NCBI GenBank assembly: GCA_037903475.1
Contig: JBAJFG010000028.1
Span: 124,001-188,000 of the forward strand
Origin: Ancylostoma caninum
Taxonomy: Eukaryota > Nematoda > Chromadorea > Rhabditida > Ancylostomatidae
Length of the DNA stretch: 64,000 bases
Direction of reading: 5' to 3'
Below are positions 1 through 11,346 of this stretch, piece by piece. The notes beneath the pieces are model-generated. The model did not search any database, was not told the origin of the DNA, and was given only the letters and a program-made list of their open reading frames with translations. Each line of letters opens with the position of its first letter. Within the stretch, counting starts at the first letter, position 1. A program made the translations under genes and the position numbers.

Positions 1-869
1 AACACTTCCCTGATGTTCCCAGCTTTCTCAGCTCTAATGGCTGGAAAATGGGACCCATGTTCCAAAACGACACGATTTTTCGTCTTTGAGTAGTTCTAAA
101 AATACTTTCAAACAAAAATTCGAAAACTGATCAAAAAACCAGGAAGTGGTTTTGAAAGGGAAACGATGTACTTTCATAATGAAAATAAATATGAGAGAAA
201 GGAAAATAGAGGCTGTCAAACTGACCGCTCATAAAATCGGACATTTCATACTTGACGACCTAATAGATAAATAATATGAGAGAACATCAGGTTGCTGTCG
301 TTTTTTGCTTGTTAAGCTAATCGTGAAACAGAAAACGAGTAGTCTAGGGACAAATACGGACAGTGCTTGGTGGTCAGGGTAGGAAGGTACTACGATCATT
401 GGATCAAAGTGATTGCATTACTATTTCGTATGCAGCTAAAAGCTCAAATAGAAAACTAGGGCGGAATGATGTCCTTGAAAATCTGTCCTTGTCTAGCTGA
501 TTCGTTTCAGGAGTAACATGAAGGGATGGACAAGAGCGAATTGTCGATTAATATATTTTTGAAAAGTTATACAAATTTCTACTCACTCTGAGTGATCAAA
601 TAAATGAAGCCTGAACAAAATCGAAAACAATACTGATCAATCGTTATTGTAAATCACCCAATACTATAGACTGTTTCGCCCGCGACGATGGTTGAGTATT
701 CGTGCACAGTGTCTGTTTTTCTCTGCACTCTCTCCAATCTCCGCGCACTTTCCCGCGCTCTTGTTCTCTGTGGAGTTTCTCAACTATCTTCTCCCGTGGA
801 ACAGACTATACAACAATCTGGGAGCTAGGAAAGAAGAACTTTGCAGACATACAATTTCCCCGAATATCC
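1..869. other. intergenic, no gene recognised
   Basis: AT-rich sequence with only short open frames and no recognisable domain, RNA gene or terminal inverted repeat. Confidence 0.5.
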
Positions 870-1055
870 GAAATTATTCTAATATTCAAAACGAAATCGA
901 TTAGAATATCGGATAAATTCGAAATTGCACCTTCATCGAATATTCGAATATCGAGTAAATTCGAAAATGGACTTTTTCGAATAGTCGAATTTCGTATTAT
1001 TCGAATTCGAATGTTTATTCGGATTTTTTATTCGAATACGTTATTCGGTCCGAAG
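870..1055. repeat. TTCGAA-rich palindromic repeat, locus 1
   Basis: Dense runs of GAANNTTC and TTCGAA (for example attcgaatatcg, attcgaattcgaatg). The same motif makes up the blocks at 11347-11540 and 12803-13045. Apparent proteins rich in I, F, E, R and S here only reflect this repeat. Confidence 0.7.
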
Positions 1056-1884
1056 TATACCATAGTGCTACCCGAAAAATCGCGCCATACGACGTACAGC
1101 CCAATCTCACAGCGCTGCTTCACTAATTTCGGGCAGACAGCTAGCGGCGTCTGCACTGTAATGGATACAAATGTGATCACAACTAACTGCGTTTGTAAGC
1201 AATTCATTCCGATTCTACACCCGTGTGTAAGTAAAGTCCTGATAAAGATGCTGTGGCACACCAAATGGAACTGACGCTAATATAAGCGCACGGAAAAAGA
1301 TTCCATGTGGAAGTAGAGAGAAATTTTAGGTATCAGCACCAGCAACGATAAACTATAGTCTGTTAGAATAGTTACTGTGACGGATCTCAATGCGTCTCTT
1401 CGTAACAACTACAAGCGATTCACCTCGGAGTGGTCGTCGCGTTGCAGGTTCGCGCGCGAGCACTAAAATTTCAACAGTTGAAATTCTCACTCGAAAGAGT
1501 ACGTGCGGGCGAATTTTTAGCGGTTCGCACGTAGCCTTTGTACTGAGTCCGCAATTGCACGGATGATCACTCATTTCCGAATGCTTTGTATGTACTTACT
1601 TTGACCTGCCAATCAGTAATAGCAAAATATTCGTAAAAATTGATAGTGACTCGAGCAATAGCAAAATTTTCGTGGAAATAGATGGTGACGCGAGATACTT
1701 ACCATATCTTCAAGGGCGAGAACAAGTTCTGTTGGAAGTTGAACGGGCTCGCACTGAAATATGTATGTGCATAATCTCGACGCGCTCTAGAGGCGACTTC
1801 CCACAACCACGTCAAATCTGATGCTTTCGAAGAAATGAGATATGAACTGTGCTTGATCATAGAACTATTATAAATTATAGGATA
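1056..1884. other. intergenic, no gene recognised
   Basis: No convincing coding frame. A short motif, atagcaaaatWttcgt, occurs twice near 1620 and 1660, a local duplication of about 55 bp. Confidence 0.4.
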
Positions 1885-1909
1885 TCTTCAGAACTTGACT
1901 TCTTCTTCT

Positions 1910-4774
1910 TTAGCGTTTGTCCCGTTCGTTGGTGGAGTCCGCTTTCCTGGTCTTCTGACGCCATTTAGCTCTATGTGCCTGGTCTGGGTGGGCGCCCACA
2001 TGCTTCAGATCCGCATGCAGTGTGTCCAGCCACCGTTGCTTCGGCCTTCCTTTTGGTCGCTTTCATGGTACCTCGAGATCAAGGCCTACTTTGCAGACGC
2101 TGTCTTTGTTGGCGTGCAGTACGTGGCCGTACCATCTGAGGCGGGTTTCGCTGAGCTTGTCAGCAATCGTGGCGATGCCGAACCGCTCCCGAATCTTTTC
2201 ATTGCGCATGCGGTCCACACGCGTGATACCAGCCATCCATCGTAACATCTCCATCTCCATCACACCCACGCGGCGTTCCACTTCCTTTGTGGCCGGCCAG
2301 CATTGTGCACCATAGAGTGCGACGGGTCCAACAACTGCTCGATACACCTTCGACTTGAAGCGATCCGAGATCTTGTCGCACAGCACTCCCGTCATTGAGC
2401 GCCACTTCAACCATGCAGCGTTGATGCGACTGACGACTTCATGGGCTAGGTTGCCATCGGCTGAGAGTGTTGAGCCGAGATACTTGAAGTAGTCGGTTCT
2501 CGGAAGGTGATCGCCATCAACCTGAATGGTGGCGGGCTCATTCATATCGTTCGTCATATATTCAGTCTTCTTGACATTGAGCCGAAAACCAAACCGCGCT
2601 AGGCGTTGGCTCCAGGCCTGTGTCTGTCGTTCAAGGTCCCCCTTTTTTCAGATGCGAGCATGACGTCATCTGCATACAGCAGAGTCCATGGCATCGGTCT
2701 GTGGAGGTCTCTCGTAGCAGCATCATGACGACGATGAAGAGAAGCGGTGAGAGGGCTGATCCTTGATGTACACCTACGGAGATGGGGAATACTGCTGACG
2801 TGCCCGCGGCCGCCTGTACTCGACTTCTTGGGTCCGCGTAGAGAATCCTAACTCACTCGATAAGCTCCTCTGGAATGCCGTGCCACCGCAACGCGTACCA
2901 CATGGCTTCATTTGGCACGCGATCGAAGGCTTTCTCCAGATCGAAGAATGCTAGATGCAGTGACTTCTGCTTCTCGCGATGTTTCTCGATCATCAGTCGT
3001 GCCACATGGATTGCACTGTAGTTCCGCAGTTGGCAACGAACCCACACTGGTTCGTGCTAACTCGGATGATGTCGCGTATTAGGCGGTCGATAATGCGTTC
3101 GAATATCTTCATACTGTGGGACAGCAGACGTATTGGCTAATAGTTTGAGCAATCCGCAGGGTTGCCTTTCCTCTTCCAGATCGGGATTGTGGTGCTCTTC
3201 TACCAATCCACAGGGATCTTCTTCTCTGCGATGATCTGGCTGAAGAACGACGTCAGCCATTCAGTTGAGTTCCAGTGTCTCGACTTCCATAGTTCCGCCG
3301 CTACGTCATCAGGACCCGTCACTTTTCCTGGTTTCATCCGCTTTAGCGCAGCTATGGTTTCATCAACGGTGATCGGCTGAACAGGACCGTAAGTTGGCGG
3401 TAGTTGTGGAATGGGTGGAATTCTTCTGTTGAGATCTTCTCGAAGTAGTCACACCACCTCTTCGTTGGCTTCCTGCGATCTGATATGAGGTGACCGTGTT
3501 CGTCGTTAACTCCATAGAACTTTTCGACGTCTTCGACCTGCCGCTAGCGAGACCTCGCCAATCGGTAGATGAGGCGTTCTCCGCCGTCTTTCTCATCTAG
3601 CTTCTTGCTAAAATTGTCGTAGTGCTCAGCCCTCGTGGCAGCCACAGCTTTCTTCGCTGCTTTCTTCGCTTCTAGATACTTCTGCCAGTTATCATCTGTC
3701 TTGTTACCTAGGAATACGTAGTAGAGATGTTTCTTTTCGCGCACCTTTACTTTCACTTCATCCGTCCATAGCCACGCCTGCCTGTCAGTTCTCCGGCGAC
3801 CTGGTTTAGTCGTGCCAAGCTCTGAACGTGCCACTTCTACAATGGCTCGGGTTGTGTTCTTCCAGGTTTCCTCGACGGTCGTGACCGGCGGCAACTTGAT
3901 GGTGGAAGTTACGGTGGTTTCCTTCTCCTTCAACCGCCACCACTTGATTCGTGCCGGTCCGCTCCGTTCGTCACGCATCCTCCTTGACGGCGTGATTTTC
4001 ATAGTGCAGATAAGCGGACGATGTTGCGTGGCCACGGTCTCGTAGGGTACAACCTTCGCATCGGTAATTAGCTTTTGATCGCGATGTCGTACGAGAACGA
4101 AGTCGATCTGGGTCTTCACGTTGCCACTGTAGGAGGAAACAAGGCGAGAAGGACGCTTTCGGAACTTTGTATTCGTTATGACGAGGCTGTGAGAGTCAGC
4201 ATATTCCATGATGCGCTCGCCATCTTCATTCCGTGCCCCGTAGCCAAAGCCTCTATAGCATCTGTAACTGTCCTTTGCCACTCCTACGTGGCCATTTAGA
4301 TCTTCTGCGACGAAGAGTGTCTTCCTCTGGTAATTCAGCGGTCTTCTCGTCAAGCAGCATCCAGAATTCATCTTTGAGCTGGCCACAACAGCCTCTCTGT
4401 GGTGCGTACGCCGAGAAGAAGTGAAGTGGTTGGTTTGCGGTGGTGATGACGACCTTCATGAGGCGGTAATCGAAACGCTGCACCTCGGGTATCGATTCAC
4501 GGAAGCGTTGAGAGACGATTATGCCCACACCGTCCCTGGTCTTCGGACTGTCGTTGTATACTACTTTCAAGCCGTCACCTATCTTCTTTGACTTGATACC
4601 AGACCATCTCGTTTCTTGCACAGCGCACAAGTCAATTCGACGACGCTCGAGTGCTGCTGCCAGTTCACATGAGCGGCCTGTCAATGTGCCGACGTTCAAA
4701 GTCGCAATGCGCGTCTTGGCTACGTTGTGATCCGTAACGATTCGCATTCTTGCCCCCCCCCCCCCCCCAGCCAC
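1910..4774 (-). pseudogene. RTE endonuclease-reverse transcriptase ORF, broken
   Basis: Single RTE-type polyprotein that would nick the target and reverse-transcribe its own RNA. The N-terminal APE-like endonuclease shows TLNVGTL, AVQETRW, FFSAYAPQRG, LNGHVGV, QIDFVLVRH and THRPLIC (about 4720-4030). The reverse transcriptase shows FFDLEKAFDRVP (near 2920) and the catalytic YADD (2676-2665). The C-terminal part has KTEYMT, FKYLGS, VYRAVVGPVALYGAQCW, LRWYGHV and GRPKQRW, ending at a TAA at 1912-1910. Disruptions: a frameshift between about 4390 and 4250, an in-frame TAG near 3545, further frame changes between 3540 and 2560, and one near 2062. A C/G homopolymer at 4747-4760 falls in the first codons. 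It is a pseudogene in this copy. Confidence 0.88.
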
Positions 4775-4950
4775 CGTTGGCGAAACATCGAGGACCCTCG
4801 CATATTTTTCACACTAATCGCGCTCCGAAATTCCCGTGGACGGCGTAGCTTTCATCTTAGAACCATTTGTTGTCACTGATCATATGGGTGTGACGTGGGG
4901 TCTTCCTGAGCCGGCCTGTCACGACGGCCTGTCGCTCGAATACGGGAGGC

Positions 4951-5026
4951 GGCGTCGGCAGGATTCGGGACCCCGTGGGGACATGGTGCTCTAAAGCAGT
5001 GCCTTAGACGACTAGGCCATCTCGCC
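4951..5026 (-). other. tRNA-like head at the RTE 5' end
   Basis: Seventy-six nt on the minus strand that begin 3 nt inside the element boundary. An A-box-like stretch (tggcctagtcgtctaagg) has a perfect D-stem GCCT/AGGC. A B-box-like stretch (ggtcccgaatcc) carries one inserted base relative to GGTTCGAATCC. The outer acceptor pairs GGCG/CGCC match but the inner three do not, and the anticodon arm is poorly formed. It is read as a tRNA-derived, possibly pol III promoter-like 5' sequence, not a functional tRNA. Confidence 0.55.
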
Positions 5027-5044
5027 TCGTCTTCAGAACTTGAC

Positions 5045-6747
5045 AACACAACTAAATTCAAGCATTTTTAAACAATGATCCTATAGAAAACATCACAACC
5101 GAGCTGCTTCCAAATTTAAGACAATATATGCAGCTAATCTTCCTGACACTAGATGAGAAGTGACCAGAGCTGTACATACCTTCTTTTCCGATGATGGAAC
5201 AACCTCCGCGCTAAGCACATAGTAATTAACACATGGCTGATTGGGAACAATGCGCCTGAAACTGTGACTTCACTGTTGGGGAAACAGATTGTAAATCAAT
5301 GTGTTACTGAATAAACAAAAGAACACGCTCTTATACTGTTAAAATAAGTGCTAACCAAGCCGTCCTGTACTTGGGAATGGATCGGCCAAAAGCATCCCGA
5401 TCTGGTTTTTCGTGAGACGTCTGAAAAACACTATTTCAGAAACGATTAACGTCGTTCCTAATACGGGCGCTTAAGAGATAGGAAACATGCACATGCAATG
5501 GACCGGAAATGTTACCTTACAATGTGCGAAGACTTTCTCTCCAAAATCGGGAAAATTTTCGCCAGAAGAGGTCTCTGAAGGTGATTCTAAGCCGTCAAAT
5601 TTCGGCCCGCTGAAAACGACCAATAGAAACATTCTACTCGAGGCCAGTATGTTTCCGTACAGTTTTATGTTTCCCGTCGAAAAAGGGGTCGATCCAGGTC
5701 CACGCACACGAGGTTGGGATCCTATACTGTGCTAGTATTGCATACGGGGAATAGGTCGTCTTTTCGATCCATACCCAAAGTCATAGCCCGTTTCACCAGG
5801 TCAAGAGTGAGGTAGGAATTACAGGAAATGGAAAAAAAAACCCACGAAAACACGTAATATGCACTTAACTAGTAACAAAGTAGAAGTTGGATGCTCTCCG
5901 GTTAGCCCAGAAATTTCAATGTTATTCACCCATATATTGAGTTCTCATTGTTTTTGAAGCTGGCTATAACAGTGCCAGTCGTTCTTTACATCTTGCATTC
6001 CCTGCAGTAAAACGGCAGCAAAAAGCACTACAATAAAGTGAATAAATAATGCAATAATTTTGTCTGCTTCACTGTCTTCAATTTCAAAGAACAGCACCAA
6101 ACCTGTGGAAGAGAGAAAAAAACTCCAGAATCTAATATACGAGAGAGGAAAAAAAAACTCCAGAATCTAAATATATAAAATCAACCAGCAGAAATTTGTC
6201 CAGGCGGGTAGAGCTGGAACGCGTACGCGTTGCAGTTACCCTATAGCTGTGCGTCCTTCACTCAGTTGTTGGAAGATTTACTAATGACCCATCCACCGTG
6301 TTTCAGCCTGGATGAGCGTTTTGTCGTTGTTTCCACAGCATTACAGGATTCAGAAACACAATGTACAAAGAGAAAACGTGAGGAAAACAACAAGGCCGAA
6401 AGAATAGTGAATGGGTCCTCAATGAATCCTGGAATAGCTAAGCAAAAACTGCGCTCAGCTACCATAGATCACGCGTTGCAGCTCTGCTCGCCTCAGCAAC
6501 TTTCTAGCGAGAGCCTTTGGAGCATACCTTCCAGAATTCCGCTCATCATCAAAGAAGACATCAGGACCATGCTTTTCTTCAAAAGTAAATTCATCCTCAT
6601 CAGCAGAAAAATCACCAACACCTGAATTTCGACGAGGATAGTAGTGCAGTCACTTTTAACCATCCTTGCATCAGACAGCACCGCCCGTCTGCTGTGACTG
6701 CGAGCAAGTGTGTATATGTACAGTCAATTCGTTTCGACAGTGCATTT
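5045..6747. other. intergenic, no gene recognised
   Basis: No domain recognised. The longest open frame, 6230-6625 on the plus strand (131 codons), has no signal peptide, repeat or known motif and no clear splice partner, so it is not called a gene. A short duplication of aaaaaaactccagaatcta occurs at about 6117 and 6151. Confidence 0.4.
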
Positions 6748-6985
6748 AGGGCAATTTATACTAGCAGCGTGCGTCAGTCGCGCGTCAGTCGCACGCATCC
6801 ATTTCCAAGGGATTTTCGAAGAGGACCGGTCAACACGGCATGTACATCCTCAATGAAAAGAACGCGCGGCCGTCGCGAGGCCGTAAACGCGTGCGTCTGA
6901 GCTGCGACTGCTATGCGACTGGGACCTATTCTTCATCATATAGACGCACGCGCGTCAGTCGCACGCATCCAGTATAAATTGCCCT
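6748..6985. mobile_element. MITE family A, copy 1
   Basis: 238 bp with inverted ends AGGGCAATTTATACTAG / AGTATAAATTGCCCT and a possible TTT duplication on each side. The interior has inverted gcgcgtcagtcgcacgcatcc blocks. It shares ends and interior with 17877-18135 and with a truncated copy at 9068-9180. No coding capacity. Confidence 0.75.
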
Positions 6986-7315
6986 TTTCTCGCAACAGCG
7001 GCGGCACTGCGGCACTCCGCGCGGTCAGTCAAACAGGTGACCCACCATCTTTCAGGTGTCTTCGGTAAATTTTATCGCTTGTTTGCACCTATACTTCTCT
7101 TTCTTGGTTCTTAGAACAACTAAAAAAGGAAACATAAAGCTCGTCAAAGAAGCTGTCAAAGAAGCTCGCTTGTCAACTGTTTGACCGACAGCGCCGCGTG
7201 CTCCAATGCCTGGAAAGCCACTATAGCGGCAAACGCACTGTCAAAACGAATTCACTAAACGTGGATTTTGTTCTCGTCTGTGAATAAACAGGTAAATGGG
7301 CACTATTCCATATCA

Positions 7316-7700
7316 GGGGCCTCAAAATTTTCAAAAAAAATTTTTTTTCGCCGAAACTTAATATAGGGGAATCTGAGGTGCTAAACACGAATATCGTATC
7401 ATTTCGTACCGTAACCCCATTGTTGTAGGGTTACCATAGGTATACTGTAGACACAGTACCTCACAGAATCCTCTCAAATTTACTTGTTCTTTTAGAGGCT
7501 GACCAACGATTATCAACATTTTTTGCATTTCGCCTCCATTTTCTACTCGAAATCGGCATTTTCTCTCAATTTCCTACCGTGTACCTATCGTAACCCTAAA
7601 AGGAGGTTAAAGACACAAAACTGATACGATATTCGTGTTCAGCATCTCAAATGGCCTTCCAGCCTCTCCCCCTCATGCAGTTTTTCAGAAGATCCCATAT
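7316..7700. repeat. dispersed repeat with imperfect inverted arms
   Basis: The outer arms share acacgaatatcgtatca (7386-7402) and its inverse (7622-7640). The core, around tacctcacagaatcctc, recurs at 14519-14680, and an arm recurs at 10170-10260 (gatacgatattcgtattc). Superfamily not determined. Confidence 0.5.
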
Positions 7701-7894
7701 CATCGACCTCGATGATCCTGCATTGTGGGCGTGGTCTCCGACCACTATTGTGTACAGTCATCACCTTCGGTTGGTGACTCTCTCTCTCTGCGATAAACAA
7801 TTGCACTCACTCTCTTCCTCACAATTGAACCACCCAAAGGTCTGTTCAAAGGGTAAAAAACCCAGAGTCTCTAGCGCCCACTTAATAGTCTGGT

Positions 7895-7965
7895 GCATCG
7901 GTGGTTCAGTGGTAGAATGCTCGCCTGCCACGAGGGCTGCCCGGGTTCGATTTCCAGCCGATGGC
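7895..7965 (+). tRNA. tRNA-Gly(GCC)-like gene, probably a pseudogene
   Basis: Seventy-one nt with a good tRNA-Gly layout: acceptor GCATCGG, A box TGGTTCAGTGG, anticodon arm CTCGCCTGCCACGAG with anticodon GCC, and T-loop TTCGATT. Defects are a G1:G72 mismatch at the acceptor tip (…CCGATGG), a C:A mismatch and a G:U pair in the T-stem (CCGGG against TCCAG), and a B box changed at its last positions. There is no clear T-run terminator just downstream. It is either a decayed tRNA gene or a tRNA-derived repeat head; an active gene is less likely. Confidence 0.65.
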
Positions 7966-8224
7966 TGACCCGTCCAGGGATAGAGATACTTGTTCCTAGT
8001 CAGAATGATGTTGTAAGCCCTACGAGGCGCACCTTACTCACTATTCTCCTCGCACTGCTCATCTCCTATACAGTAAGTAATAAATATATTATCCACTGAA
8101 CCATCGTATTTACTGCGCATTCGGACACTACTAGTCCAAGAGTCTAAGGCGCCAACATCCGCCACATAAGTCGCCATATCCTATGACATACAGTATTTAC
8201 AGCATACCTACCCTCAGTCAGTTA

Positions 8225-8382
8225 CAGGGAGCGTCAATCATGATCGCTATTCCCGCAGCCTGGAGCGCCGCAGCACACAAGCGGCACTGCCGAGGCAGCG
8301 CTCGAAATCCGCAGCATCCAGCAGCGCCACGTAGGTGGTGCCACGCTCCAGACCGCGGGAGTATCGTGATTGACGTTCCCTG
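8225..8382. mobile_element. MITE family X, copy 1 (TA target)
   Basis: 158 bp with inverted ends CAGGGAGCGTCAATCATGAT / ATCGTGATTGACGTTCCCTG, flanked by TA on both sides. Ends and TA target suggest a Tc1/mariner-related non-autonomous element. Other copies are at 9187-9459 and 10900-11076. Confidence 0.7.
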
Positions 8383-8396
8383 TACATAGCTCAGAG

Positions 8397-9063
8397 ATGG
8401 CACCTGGGCAGGCCCCAGCACAGGTCTTCCTGGGGGTAAGCTGGGCTTCGTAAAAGAGTCGAAAAGCAAAGGGGCTTCGTACGGGAGTCCGGGGCGGAGC
8501 CGCGATAAAGTGGTTTTGTTACTTCCAACGAAGGCATCACGTTCAGGGGAGAAGGGGTATTAAATAAGTTAAAGGCAGCACTCACGGAAATTTTTGTGTT
8601 GAAGATTTCGCAGTATATCGGGGTTTCTAGGGACGATGAACTCATTGACAACGATGACGTAGCGTGAAACACGCGAAAAACACAGAGAAAGATGGCGGTA
8701 TTTGATGTGTGTCCACAGCGCGGACGAGTGTTCCGTGATGGGTCCCGGCACGGAACCCTGCGAATGGTACGAATTTCACAGACACGCCTCCGCTGAACCA
8801 CATGCACATACGCTGTCAAAGGCGTTAGTTGGCGCGACGGAACCCTAATGTCCAGAGCGGCATATGTGTCCACGGCAGTATCTTCGCAGGTAGATGGCCA
8901 TTCAAGGTGTTCAACTTACTGTTGCGATTGTCCAGCGGCCGGCTACATGGTAAGCGATTCATTTCAGAAGTGAAAATTTCCGTGAGTGCTGCCTTTAAGT
9001 GACCGATTCATTGAGCGTGGAGAGGCTGCTCTTGCTTTGGGGGGGGGGGGGGCGCAGTAGGGG
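8397..9063 (+). repeat. dispersed repeat, left copy of an inverted pair
   Basis: Shares ggccccagcacaggtcttcc, gcttcgtaaaagagtcgaaa and a poly-G/gcgcagta terminus with the inverted copy at 9712-9946. The left copy is split by the MITE at 8573-8994. Short open frames inside are not considered genes. Confidence 0.7.
8573..8994. mobile_element. MITE with TTAA target duplication
   Basis: 422 bp with inverted ends AGGCAGCACTCACGGAAAT / ATTTCCGTGAGTGCTGCCT, flanked by TTAA at 8569-8572 and 8995-8998. The inverted partner repeat at 9712-9946 lacks this insert and gives the near-empty site, which fixes the boundaries. A TTAA target is typical of piggyBac-related elements; that assignment is inference. 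Confidence 0.75.
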
Positions 9064-9067
9064 CGAA

Positions 9068-9180
9068 AGGGCAATTTATACTAGGTGCGTTTGATGCGCG
9101 TCTATATAATGAAGGATAGGGCCAGTCGTACCGCTGACGTAGCTCAGGGGCACGCGTTTACGTCCTCGATTGGGGCACAT
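9068..9180 (-). mobile_element. MITE family A, truncated inverted copy
   Basis: Starts with gggcaatttatactaggtg and carries the internal tctatataatgaaggatag block of family A in inverted orientation. It is cut off just before the family X copy at 9187. Confidence 0.6.
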
Positions 9181-9186
9181 TTCTTA

Positions 9187-9459
9187 CAGGGGACGTCAAT
9201 CAATAAGCAATGAGAAAAAATCTCTTCGTAGGAAACGAATTGCAAGACGATACTTCATCAAACTCAGATTTTAGAACTGAATCGGCGTCACTCTATCTCA
9301 AACATTTACCAAGAAGTCCCACAAATTAGTGAAATTGTCCCAGAAACTAGAGAAAAGCTGAAAATCCCCGCAACATCCACCAGCCGCAGCACCCAGCCAG
9401 CCCGGCGCGCCGCGTGGGTGGTGCGGCGTGGGAATACTGATCGTGATTGACTTCCCCTG
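9187..9459. mobile_element. MITE family X, copy 2 (TA target)
   Basis: 273 bp with inverted ends CAGGGGACGTCAATCA / TGATTGACTTCCCCTG and TA on both sides. The interior differs from copy 1 apart from a gcatccagcagcgc-like block. Confidence 0.65.
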
Positions 9460-9711
9460 TACGGGCGTTTTTCGTATATATCTTTCGTGTGGTGCATAAG
9501 TTTTGGTCTTCCGTTCGAGCATTTGTAGTACTCCCTTGGCACTTATGTCAGTGAAGATATCAAATCACTTGGTTGCGTTTAGACTGCTCAGAAATCTTTA
9601 CAATCCTACGGTGTCTGGAGAATATGTGCTCCAATCGAAGTACTTGGACCGGACAGTCGCCTGGCCGCTCAAAGCACGAGAAGCCTCCTTGCAAACGATT
9701 TTCGACCTCAG

Positions 9712-9946
9712 TCGCCCTTACTGCGCCCCCCCCCCCCCCAAAGCAAGAGCAGCTTCTCCACTCTCAATGAATCGGTCACTCAACATATTTGACACCCCCT
9801 TTCCGCTGATGAACGTGATGCCTTCCTTGGAAACAACAAAACCACTTTATTACGGCTCCGCCCCGGACTCCAGTACGAAGCCCCTTTGCTTTTCGACTCT
9901 TTTACGAAGCCCAGCTTGCCTCCAGGAAGACCTGTGCTGGGGCTTG
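9712..9946 (-). repeat. dispersed repeat, right copy of an inverted pair
   Basis: Inverted counterpart of 8397-9063 without the TTAA MITE. It begins with the poly-C tract at 9727-9739 and ends at agcacaggtcttcc in inverted orientation. Confidence 0.7.
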
Positions 9947-10899
9947 ATCACGACCTCATCCCAAAATCTCACAAGTACATAATCTAATTTTAACACTTTT
10001 CGATGTGTATGTGGTGTGATTGCTTCCATTTCGATGTTTGCCTACTGCCATTTGCTAAAATCTCTTTCCAGCCGCATGCTGTGGACATAGTCGTAATTGC
10101 AGACAAAGTCGACCCAGGTGCCATCTCGAGCTAACAGACCATAACTCTACAAAAATAGGATTAGGTTCAAAATGGATACGATATTCGTATTCAGCACCTC
10201 AAATAACCTCCGTAGAGCAAGTTTCGGCGAAAGAATTTCTTGAAAATTTTGGGACCCGTAATGTTCCGGTGAAAGAATAAATAAAGGAATATGAAAGAAT
10301 AAATAAAGAAATAGACGTCCATTCCAAGTAAATTTTGGACAATCGAGAAAGTGATAAAAATCGAAGAACCTACGGGATCCACCCGTAGCAGAAAGCAGGC
10401 GTTTGGCAATTTCGTTCGTTGGTCGTTCAAAGCCCTCTTCTTCCATAACCAGGATTGACTCTGAAATTTTCAAAGAAAAACTACGTCATTTGATAAGAAG
10501 ATTACATGAAGAGAAATTTCCTCACCTGCGTGTGTGGTGCAGCGATTCTATAGATATCGAATGGATTGGGTTGAAAACAAGCCTGTTCTTTTCGGGACCT
10601 ACTCGCCGATCAACAGCCCCCCAGCAGTGATTGCATGCGCAAAGTGCTGATAGTGAAGTCGTAGGTCATGGACACCAGAGGCTTGTACGAAAAATAGGGA
10701 GGGGGGTGCAGCAACCCGTCCCGAATCTGGATACTCGAGGTTGCACCTCACCCATCGGCAATAGCACCACTTCACTTGTTAACTCACGTGGTCACGTGTT
10801 AGCACTAACATTAACCCTTTTACAGTTAGCATGTATTAAAGTGGATTAACGCTACTCCCAATGCAAGGGCGCAATCATAATTGACGTCCCATGTTTCCT
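9947..10899. other. intergenic with repeat fragments
   Basis: Contains a fragment of the 7316-7700 repeat at 10145-10260, and a short inverted family X end near 10870-10892 (ataattgacgtccc). No gene recognised. Confidence 0.4.
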
Positions 10900-11076
10900 C
10901 AGGAGCGTCAGTTGCGATTGCACTTCTGCGTGGCCTGCCGCTCCGCACCTACTGCACGACGCGGCTGCGCGCTGTAGTTTCGGGTGTTACCACAGGCACG
11001 GCACCCAGCCATTCTCCGCGTAGACAGTGCGGGGCGGCAGGCCGCGGAGGGGTGCAATCATGATTGTCGTTCCCTG
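10900..11076. mobile_element. MITE family X, copy 3 (decayed left end)
   Basis: The right end TGATTGTCGTTCCCTG is followed by TA. The left end is decayed (CAGGAGCGTCAGTTGCGATT). Inner inverted arms share ggcctgccgctccgcac with its inverse near 11036. Confidence 0.55.
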
Positions 11077-11346
11077 TATGTATAGGCTGTTCAAAAACGG
11101 TACGGGTGAAATCCTACGTGGAGAGTATAGAGGTGCTTTTGACAAGTCGCCCTCGTTCTAGCTTGTTGGTTCCAGTGCTTTATAGCTACCCGAGATGTTA
11201 GAACGGTCCCGGAAATGATGTGGAAAGTACGTGGAACGCATGCGTTCAAGCAGTGCGACACTGAGTGCGCGGTGAATGGCCTGTATGTGCCACCTGCTCT
11301 GAATTTCCGTATCACGGTAGGCCGTCCACACTAGAGTTCTGACCGA

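Larger units (their letters stand above)
1900..5029 (-). mobile_element. complete RTE-clade non-LTR retrotransposon with target duplication
   Basis: A 3130 bp element on the minus strand flanked by a perfect 15 bp target-site duplication (tcttcagaacttgac at 1885-1899 and 5030-5044). The minus-strand order is a tRNA-like head (5026-4951), a short 5' leader, an apurinic endonuclease domain, a reverse transcriptase domain, and a very short 3' end (aagaagaagaa) right after the stop codon. The lack of a long 3' UTR and the short microsatellite-like tail fit RTE elements. The coding frame is broken, so the copy is inactive, but the intact duplication shows it inserted as a full-length unit and is fairly young. 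Confidence 0.9.

Noticed and set aside
702..1274. 190-codon plus-strand frame
   Set aside because: About a third of it is the TTCGAA repeat and the rest has no domain or splice support.
6230..6625. 131-codon plus-strand frame
   Set aside because: No domain, signal or partner exon; flanked by repeats.
9041..9053. G-run as a possible regulatory quadruplex
   Set aside because: Single homopolymer runs at the end of a dispersed repeat; also present inverted at 9727, so best explained as repeat tail.
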